From: Calliphora vicina
Lineage: Eukaryota; Arthropoda; Insecta; Diptera; Calliphoridae
DNA length: 64,000 nt
Direction of reading: 5' to 3'
Assembly: GCF_958450345.1 (NCBI RefSeq)
Contig: NC_088780.1
Coordinates: forward strand, 113,658,226 to 113,722,225
The translations under genes and the position numbers were made by a program. This document shows, piece after piece, positions 56,061 through 64,000 of the stretch. The number at the start of each line of letters is the position of its first letter. Positions within the stretch are counted from its first letter, which is position 1. Under the pieces are notes generated by a model, which saw nothing but the letters and a program-made list of their open reading frames with translations, ran no database searches and was not told the DNA's origin.

Positions 56061-58081
56061 TTTCGATATGAACTTCATATTTAGAGGATTATTAAAAACG
56101 TGGATTTATTTGATTAATTGGGATCATCCTATTCAAAATAGTCTTACCAAAATGCTTTGACCACACATTTTTCCAACTGGGTCTTCTCATAGTGTATGCT
56201 TCTTTTGCTCGGTAGTAAAGTAAGGGTATGTACATATACAAAAACAAACAAAACACAAAAAGAAAACAACAACAACAAAAATATACGCAACACGTATTGT
56301 TGTTTTTACTCAAATTTTTATAATTTAGTTTTCTACAATACGCGAAACGAATAACATCGTGACTAATAGTAACAATAAATAAAGAAAATAAAATTTTAAA
56401 AAAATCATAAGACAAAAATATTTGTTTATTATTGCTAAATAAATGTGATGCTCTAAAATGGTAATAAAAAAGTGACAAAATATTAAAACAAAACAAATAA
56501 ATTAATTATTGAATAGGGGAAAAAAATTAAATTAAAGTGCAAAGAAACGATAAATATGGCTTGCAATATTTAATTGTATTGTACATATGGTTGTTTGTTG
56601 GATTCGTTACAACATAATGATGACATAAAATTACAACAACAACAAGTGTTTAAGAATGCATACTTAAAGAGCATATGCAAAAAAAAGAGGAAGATTTGTT
56701 GTTGTTGTAAATGAAGGACAATACAAATATTAAGAACACCAACAAAAATACTAGTTTTTGGCGGTCAAAGTGGAAAGCAACAAATGTTTAAATACAACCA
56801 AATAAAATAATTAAAAAGAAATTTTTTAAATATAGAAACCAATTAATATTATTAGTGTTAAAATAATAAAGAAAACAAAAATTTTATAAATAAATATGTT
56901 TTAAGTGTCGCCATTTTTATCTAATTTATAATTTAAAAACAATAAACAACAAATAAAGTCAAGCAAGTCATTTTTGTGTAAAACAAATTAAAACCAAATA
57001 AAAAAATAATTTATTAAAAACGTTTTTTTATTTAAATAAATTTGTTTTTATCCATTTTAAGATGTTGTGAGAAATGAACCGTTAACCCTTCTGCCTTTTT
57101 TATAAAACAAAAATTATACCATTTGCTTTGTTGTTTGTATTTTTATTCAATATGCTTTCAAAATTCAAGTGATGCACTTTTTATAAATATGCCAGGAATG
57201 GAAAAGATGTTACGATTGTAATTTTGTTGTGATAATTTACATAAATATGTATGTTGTAGTTTATTTGAGAATGTCTCACACTTTTCTTTTAAGCAAAAGC
57301 TGTAGCATGTGCTAAAAATATCCGATAATTTTAATATTTTCCCAATGTGTTTCTACAATCCCTTACACTATTTTGTTGTTTAATCCATTTACATTTTTAC
57401 TCCACTACAATATAGCATATAAATAAAAAAGGCCTTTACGTAGAACCCCAATCTTAATAAAGTCTGAATGAACAACAAGTATTACTTATCTGCCATTTAT
57501 TGACCACTATAGGGTTTGCCGGTGTAAAATTAAAATACTATATACAAAAATACATGTCCTTTTAAGATAATAAAGATTTTATATTTGCCAAGGATTTATA
57601 AAACAAAATATCTATACATCAACTCCCCTCCTAAGATGTTTGTTACGACCTAGTATCATTCGATTGGGAAGTACCATTCAATTCAGAATCATTTTCAGAG
57701 TCATGTTATCAACAGAAAAACCAGAAAAATTCCCTTTGAGAAAATTTAAACAAAAATAAGATTAATTTTTCTAAAATGTATGCATTTTCATACTCATTTA
57801 AAATTTTTAATTTTTCACCACTAGGCGAATTGAGATTTTGAAAAAAGTTTAAACGTATTAGTTTGGAGTTTATTAGAAATAAGAAGATATTTTTAGAAAC
57901 GCATTTGGACAATTATTACGAACAAATTACAGGTAAATTTTGACAGCCTACATATGTATATCTAACCTTTTAGTCCATCTGTACGATTTGTTTGTATATA
58001 ATTTTGGAATTGGGCCAGTAGTTTAGAAGACAAAGATTTATTACCACTTATTTCCGATCGACCCCACTGTGCCGCATTTAA
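56061..58081. other. AT-rich spacer with CAA-rich tracts
   Basis: No gene recognised. CAACAACAACAAAAAT-rich stretches (56230-57000) look like fly 5'-UTR or intron sequence, but no splice-supported coding exon is visible. Confidence 0.35.
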
Positions 58082-58315
58082 CCCTTAAATGCATGATTTT
58101 TACTTTTATTTTTCTATAAATTATCAAGTATTTATTTGATTTTTATTTATTATATATCTTATTGCTTTAATTTGATTTATAATTTCTTTAGCTGAGACTT
58201 ATTGTACTCCATTTGATTATGCTGAAGGAGAATCTGAATTAGTATCAAGCTTATATTGGTCTAAAATTAAGTGGAACTGGAATGTAGACAATTGTCAACA
58301 ATATGCATTTAAGGG
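58082..58315. mobile_element. piggyBac-like MITE with TTAA duplication
   Basis: TTAA at 58078-58081 and 58316-58319; perfect 13-bp inverted ends CCCTTAAATGCAT. 234 bp. The right half contains a codon-like stretch (GAAGGAGAATCTGAATTAG) that may be a relic of an internal region. Confidence 0.85.
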
Positions 58316-58581
58316 TTAAACGAAATTATAAAGGGTTTTGGCACCATCAATTGCTAGAAGACTATTGTTGTAGTGTCGTGAGGGATACATATGAAATATT
58401 TTGAACTTTTTGTTCAAATGTTCTTTCTTTATTAATAAATATCTCAAAAGTTTGAGGTCCTGGGTTGTTTTAAATATTTTTCTAAAATAATAAACCCTAT
58501 CTGTTTCACATCATGAACAAAACCCCTGTAAACTATTCCGAGAACTACTTTTCGGATTATAGTAACACATGTTATAAAAGT

Positions 58582-58891
58582 CAAACTCTGAAAATTTGAG
58601 TCAAAGGGGAAAATTGCACACGTTTTGAAACATCTCTGATGTTCAGAAAGGGAAAATTTTATCCCTCTAGGCCCTATCGTGTTAGAATAATATATACTTT
58701 TGTGGGTCTATGGTCAATATTTCAATGTGTTACAAACAAACTCTGAAAATTTGAGTCAAAGGGGGAAATTGCACACGTTTTGAAACATCTCTGATGTTCA
58801 GAAAGGGAAAATTTTATCCCTCTAGGCCCTATCGTGTTAGAATAATATATACTTTTGTGGGTCTATGGTCAATATTTCAATGTGTTACAAA
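58582..58891. repeat. 155-bp tandem duplication
   Basis: The unit beginning CAAACTCTGAAAATTTGAGT occurs at 58582-58736 and again at 58737-58891 with about one base change (GGGGAAAATT / GGGGGAAATT). It carries the CCTCTAGGCCCTATCGTGTT block of mini-me-like repeats. Confidence 0.93.
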
Positions 58892-60527
58892 ACAGGAATT
58901 AAAAATTCGTACAGTGTTAAAGCCATTCTTTAAGCTTAGGGAATTTCACCCACAAAAAGGAATTTGGTTCGACCAGAGGTATTATTTTTTCCTTAATTTT
59001 CCAGATCTTTTAAATAATTTTGCATTACACAAAACGAACGACCTAATTCTCTAGCAATTATTCCTTCAATCTAATCTTTTTGTGCCTCAAATTTAACAAA
59101 ATAAATTTTTGGAATAAAAGCTTTACAAAAATTAGAATCTAAAAAAATATGCAATTTTAAACTTTCAAGTCAACAAAGAAAATTCAAAACTGATTTAAAA
59201 AAGCGTTTTCATCTTTTCTAATTACCGTTTTAAGAGGCAGATGGGTTAAGGGGTATATTTAATTTATCTGTATTTATATGAAAAATAAACATAGACAAGC
59301 TGCAAAATATTCAATATCAAATAGACAAATAATGATAATTAATGTACACAAATAAAAACAACAACAAAAATATTATTTAAAACAAACAAACAAATACAAC
59401 ATTGCCAAAGTACAAATAAAATATTAAAATCAAAAAAACAATTTGAGTCATTTACAATTTAAAAATTATTACCACTATTTACTACAAATAAAACAATAAA
59501 CAATAAAAGCAAATAAATAAAATCAAACAACAATTTGTAACTATTTTGTGTAAATCCTTAATTAATGATCTGCATCTTTATAAACTAGGAGATTTTTTAT
59601 CGTTTTCCATTAATTGTATAATAAAGTAAGTGAATAATGTCAGTATGTCATTTATGTTTAAATCTCTAATTAAGATTATTTATGCATGCCAATTAATTAT
59701 TTGAGATTTTAAGTTAATAAAAATAAAATGTACATATGTTCTTGAAATAATTACATACATATGTACATAAATAGTTTTCTCTATAATAAATATAGGAATT
59801 TTGTTTACATTTATATTTACTAGTTTCTAAGTGTGTGAAATATAGGTGTGTGGCTTGTGCACACCTATGAGGTTTGATAATATAACTATTAAAACTATTT
59901 TTAATGTTCCAAAATTAGTAACTAACTCCCATTTCATAATCAACATTAAATTTATAAAAGGTTTATAGAACTAAATTTCCATACACGATTTGTTTTATAA
60001 ACTTTTGATAAATTTAAAAATTAATTATGAATAAAACCGAAAACCAACAATTATTCTTTGGTTGTTTCTTTCAATATTCAGCAGAAAAATCAAAAACTGG
60101 AAAACAAACTAGTTACTCGTATTATATTATTAATTTCCTTGAATGTAAAAAGCAGACCTAACAGTGAATAAGACGATTTTAAACCCGGAAATTCATCCAC
60201 AATATTCTTCTAATTATACACTGGCATTTAATTAACTGTGAAAAAAAACGATTTTCTAAAGATATTTTGAAACAAAAAGCACTTTTATGCCATTATAGAA
60301 CATTAAAAACGTATAAGACGAATTTGACATAAAAATCAAATAATAAATTATTAAACCAATATCATGCGCTTTCTTTGAAAAAGATATTTTTGAATTTAAT
60401 AGCTTATAAAAATCTGCACTGTTTAGCAGATGTCATGTAAAAACGTAAGGAAATTCTGTTTTTAACATTTTCATACGTTACAGTTACGTTATATTTTATA
60501 ACTATAACTGTTCTAACTACTTTACAC
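58892..60527. other. AT-rich spacer
   Basis: No gene recognised. 59310-59560 is A-rich with AACAA tracts. 59947-60025 holds the second copy of the AAATTTATAAAAGG / CTTTTGATAAATTT palindromic repeat seen at 3832. Confidence 0.4.
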
Positions 60528-60905
60528 TAGAGATGAGCGATCCCGTGATTTTTGAAGAACGTCGTTCTCAGTGAACCTGATTTATAAATCACTGTTCTTT
60601 TAAATAGTGACTCTGATCACGTTTTGTCTATGTTAAGCAAAATAACAATTATGTTAAGAAGAATATATTATGTATTATTTTCATTCTTAACCCCATTTTC
60701 TCAATATCTGGTTATCGTTTTTCGTAACGATAAACCTCCAATTAAAATATTTTTGTATGAGAACTGTCAGTTTAACAGTATGTTGAAAAATATGAAAGAA
60801 CGACTTAAATGTATCTGTTACTTGATATATTTAGTAACAGTTGTTACCAGTGATTTTTCAATCACAGTGATTAAATCACAGATATGTAAATATCGCTCAT
60901 CTCTA
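60528..60905. mobile_element. hAT-type MITE, TAGAGATGAGCGAT ends, copy 1
   Basis: Starts TAGAGATGAGCGATCCCGTG, ends (inverted) TAGAGATGAGCGATATTTAC. Contains paired TGATTTATAAATCACTGTTC and GATTTTTCAATCACAGTGAT blocks. 378 bp; no clear target duplication. Confidence 0.8.
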
Positions 60906-61355
60906 CTTGTTATAGTATCAAATGATTCTTGTGTCAATAATATCATAATACAACAAGACCAAATTTAAAAATTGTTTAAAGCCGAAACCGCGGTTTTGAA
61001 TTTTGTCAGTTTTTTGGAAACTATAGCCTGAAGTATGTATATTCCAATGTAAAAGGGTTTATTAAAAATTAATTTAATTAACAGTTGAGCATTTTTGCTA
61101 GCTTTGAAGAAATATGACCCATATGAGTATTTCAGGTCATTACTCAAGAATTACAAAATCAAACTAACCTTTATAAAGGAAATTTAGCACAAGGAAAATA
61201 ACAAGAAATACATTTATTATGCGTTTTTCATATATATTTTCATGTTTGTACTTGTACATTAATAAATACATACATATGTAAATATTTATATATGTATGTA
61301 TTTCTATATATAAATATGTATATTTCCCATTGCCATTATATGTATTGGTTCTAAT

Positions 61356-61901
61356 TAGAGTATTCAAAAACCAGAAACCGGTTATAAGGTTTTTTCTGTT
61401 TGAAAAACCGGTTTCGAATATTTCATATGATCGAATTTTTCTACATGCCGGTTTATTTTAGATTAACCGGTTTTTATAATTAAGAACTTTTGCTTGACCG
61501 CTTGTTATAGTTTTTGAAAATATATTCGTATCGAAATTCTAGGGCTAAATAAAATATGTTGTTAAAACACATAAATAGCAAAACTGAGATTGTTTAAAAA
61601 TAATAAAAAATTTCTGTTCCAAGACCGATTTCGACATAAATTATTTTCAATAAACATTATTAAGAATATTTTCGAGACTTTTGGTAATTATTTGCACTTT
61701 TTATTTTATTTAAACACTTACTTTCAAATTATTATTAAGCATATTTAGATATCTTTTGAGGCCTCTAGAAATATAAACATTTTAATAAAATTTTATATTT
61801 TTGAAAAATTTTCATGAACTGGAAACGGGTTTTTTTAAATGCAATTTTTCGAATAACACGAAAACCGGTTTTCTAAAAAAGTCGGTTCTTTGAATACTCT
61901 A
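61356..61901. mobile_element. hAT-like MITE, TAGAGTATTCAAA ends, perfect 8-bp duplication
   Basis: GTTCTAAT at 61348-61355 and 61902-61909; perfect inverted ends TAGAGTATTCAAA followed by AAACCGG-rich dyads, like the element in the satellite at 51403. 546 bp, non-coding. Confidence 0.9.
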
Positions 61902-62390
61902 GTTCTAATATTATTATTGTTTTATTTGTTGTATTTATTATTATTATTTTTATTATTGTTGGTTGTTTTGTATTTGATCTATCTCTATGTTCATATGTGG
62001 TTTTTGAGGTTAACAACATGTTGTCGGCATTGCAAAATACTTATTGTACTATTTTTTTATTTTTTCTATTTATTGTTTGTTTTATAAACAACAAAACATT
62101 TCGTTGCTAATTTTATAAAACAAGACACAAAATTAAATATCAAAAATATTTGTGCATGATAAAGTCACAGAATCTCTGATAAACAAATTATTAGCAATAC
62201 AACGTCTTATAGCATTAGCTCAATGAAAATCTTGAATGGAAAATTTTGTTGAAAACTATATTTCGTTATTTAAGTTTTCAGAAACATGAGCCATAGGGTC
62301 ATAGAGAAATATACATAAAGCGGAAGGAGAGAGAAATATTAAAGGAAAAAATCACTCTCTTTTCACACATACGGTTGATACAATAACAAA

Positions 62391-62598
62391 TAGAGATGAG
62401 CGATATTTCCATACCTGTGATTTAATCACTGTGATTGAAAAATCACTGGTAACAACTGTTACTGAATATATCAAGTAATAGATACATTTAAGTCGTTCTT
62501 TCATATTTTTCAACATACTGTTTAAAAGAACAGTGATTTATAAATCACGTTCACTGAGAACGTGATTTATAAAAAAATCACGGGATCGCTCATCTCTA
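62391..62598. mobile_element. hAT-type MITE, TAGAGATGAGCGAT ends, copy 2, perfect 8-bp duplication
   Basis: ATAACAAA at 62383-62390 and 62599-62606; 208 bp, inverted relative to copy 1 at 60528 and shorter. An empty version of the target (ACAATAACAAAATACAT) is present near 28431. Confidence 0.92.
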
Positions 62599-62619
62599 AT
62601 AACAAAATACATCGTAATA

Positions 62620-63195
62620 CATTCTCATGAATTAGGTTTTATGACATTTATAACTTTGATAACTTTGGTGACCTCCAGTAAAATTTTCCGGCAAACATTT
62701 TCGTAGAATATTTTAATCCTTAAATATCCTTTTTTAAAGGACTTTTTTTTTGATTTTCTCGAAAAAAGGGTCAAATTGACCCCTAAAGAGTGAAGACTTA
62801 GGGTTAAATTCTTCCACAAAAATGATCCCCATAAAATTCCACAATATAACTCTGACAATAATAATTCTCTCAGACATTAACTTACAACATTTTTTTCAGT
62901 CAGTATAATGCTCCCTTCGTTCAAAAAATTAAAACTATCACTCACTGTAAAATAAAATTCAGACCAGCTGGACATAAGTTTATTCTATAAAAATGATCTC
63001 CTCAACATGCCCTTTCAGAATTATAGGGTCGCTATTCTGTACCAATCAAAAAGTCTCAATTTGTTGGACAGTGAAATTTCTTAAATGTGTATTTTCAAGT
63101 CTCTCAGCGGGAGCTAGGTTTTGATTTTAGACCCATACTTTATTTAGGTAGATTTCGATTTTGGCATACGCCTGCCACGTTTTTTCAACCGCGAA
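62620..63195 (-). repeat. Dispersed ~600-bp repeat, copy 2 (inverted)
   Basis: Reverse complement of 31310-31930: GGTCAAATTGACCCCTAAAG, AATTATAGGGTCGCTATTCT and CTCTCAGCGGGAGCTAGG. It ends near 63195 at a TTTTTTCAACCGCGAACAAA block. Confidence 0.75.
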
Positions 63196-63399
63196 CAAAT
63201 ATGTACATTAGGTATATAACTATTGACAATTTTTGCAAATATGCAAATTGGCATAGCATAGTCGAATAGAGCATTAAAAAATATAAAAAATCACGGTATT
63301 ATTTTTTCGCGGTTGTTAAAAAAGTTCACGCACCAAAAGCAATAAAGTTTTGCATTAAATATTTTCAATTATTTTGAAATACAATATATTTTATTTTAA

Positions 63400-63610
63400 T
63401 AATAACTGCGGACCAAGGCGTATCTAATAAGGTGACGTCGAAAAGCCAGCTGACTATTTTTTGCTCGATATGTTTTTTCACTTCTATCTGTCAAAGTTTG
63501 TTTACATTTCGTTATTAATTTAAATTAACGTTTTTGTTTCTTTTAATAAAAAATATAAAATAGAAGAAAAGTGAATAATTGATAATATAAAAGTGAATGG
63601 AGTACTTATT
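63400..63610. repeat. Repeat block shared with the 51955 segment
   Basis: GACCAAGGCGTATCTAATAA, GGTGACGTCGAAAAGCCAGC and TTTTTTGCTCGATATGTTTT, then GTCAAAGTTTGTTTACATTT, parallel 51970-52045. Non-coding. Confidence 0.6.
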
Positions 63611-63931
63611 GAAAGTAAATTTCACGTATTTATTTATTTTCACCCCTGTTTTTGATTTTTGCAGTCTGCTGTTGTTTAGCTGTTTGACAGTTAGCAAATA
63701 ATTTTACAAAAACAAAGTACATGTTGTTTTTGGTAAAGTTGTATTTGTTGTAGAATTGGGTATACCTGTAAGTAAATTTGCCTTGACTGCGGACATACTT
63801 CAAAAGATAATTTTTAAATAAGGGAAGTATACCTCACACTTGCAAACAAAATTATGAAATTATTTATATATTTTTTCAGAGAAAAGAGTTTGGTTTATTT
63901 TAGAAATTGGTGTTGGTGTTGACCTAAAAAA

Positions 63932-64000
63932 ATGATTTTTATTACTTATACAACATTGGCCATCACGTGGTGGTATGCCAAAAATTTCGCCAAAACTAGT
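63932..64000 (+). CDS. Possible N-terminus of a gene running off the right edge
   Basis: ATG in a good context (CTAAAAAAATG) opens 23 codons to the window end: MIFITYTTLAITWWYAKNFA and on, which looks like a membrane-anchor or signal-type N-terminus. An acceptor-like TATTTTTTCAG at about 63870-63880 would put the ATG in a second exon with a short 5' UTR. No family recognised; codon content is less AT-rich than the surrounding spacer. Chance cannot be excluded over 23 codons. Confidence 0.4.
   Translation, partial: MIFITYTTLAITWWYAKNFAKTS

Noticed and set aside
56092..56496. 134-codon frame on the minus strand rich in Phe, Cys and Tyr
   Set aside because: Reads through CAA-rich simple sequence; composition is that of the complement of A-rich DNA, and there is no splice or start support.
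60624..60968. 114-codon open frame
   Set aside because: Mostly inside the hAT MITE at 60528-60905, with no domain; an accident of the repeat.
61890..62087. 65-codon Leu/Tyr-rich frame
   Set aside because: Low-complexity ATT/TTA repeats translated; it begins in the end of a MITE.
1..64000. CRISPR array or phage-defence-like system
   Set aside because: The tandem repeat has no constant repeat/spacer structure, and the genome is clearly that of an insect with spliced nuclear genes.

Overview
This is a window of an AT-rich insect nuclear genome. The protein sequences (Mats/Mob1, Nop56, TAF1B, a CRAL-TRIO protein), the short GT-AG introns mixed with TE-filled long ones, and the dispersed repeats (Tc1/mariner, hAT, piggyBac and mini-me/DINE-like Helentron remnants) point to a higher fly (Diptera, Brachycera). 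A calyptrate such as a blow fly or muscid is my best guess, by inference only. There is no operon-like organisation, CRISPR array or prokaryotic feature, and I see no tRNA or rRNA gene.

Layout. 1-2045 (-): 5' part of Nop56, a box C/D snoRNP core protein, with the ATG alone in its own exon. 4668-9091 (+): mats (Mob1), three exons, complete. 9092-18035: gene-poor, with MITEs and transposase remnants. 18036-20917 (-): two-exon CRAL-TRIO (tocopherol-transfer-like) lipid-binding protein, complete. 20918-34082: repeat-rich, including an apparently intact Tc1/mariner DD37E element (28515-29811) with a full transposase reading frame. 34083-46964 (+): TAF1B, an RNA polymerase I initiation factor, six exons, 954 codons. 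Its intron 3 holds a small antisense two-exon gene for a secreted peptide (36924-37257). Its intron 4 holds a very young CsRn1-type Ty3/gypsy LTR retrotransposon (38555-42884) with identical LTRs but a broken pol, itself nested in an older inverted-repeat element. 46965-63931: no recognisable gene, but a ~113-bp satellite array (49305-52610) invaded by a foldback element and a hAT element, plus piggyBac-like and hAT MITEs with intact target-site duplications. At the right edge (63932-64000) a possible N-terminus of another gene begins.

Two of the recognised genes, Nop56 and TAF1B, serve ribosome production (rRNA modification and Pol I initiation). Mats is a Hippo-pathway growth regulator. Their proximity need not be functional. 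The most unusual signals are two adjacent perfect palindromes at 3598-3709, the small nested secreted-peptide gene, a MITE family with CGCACT termini and apparent 4-bp target duplications, the satellite shared between an array and a mats intron, and the young but already defective LTR element. I found no convincing new multi-gene system.
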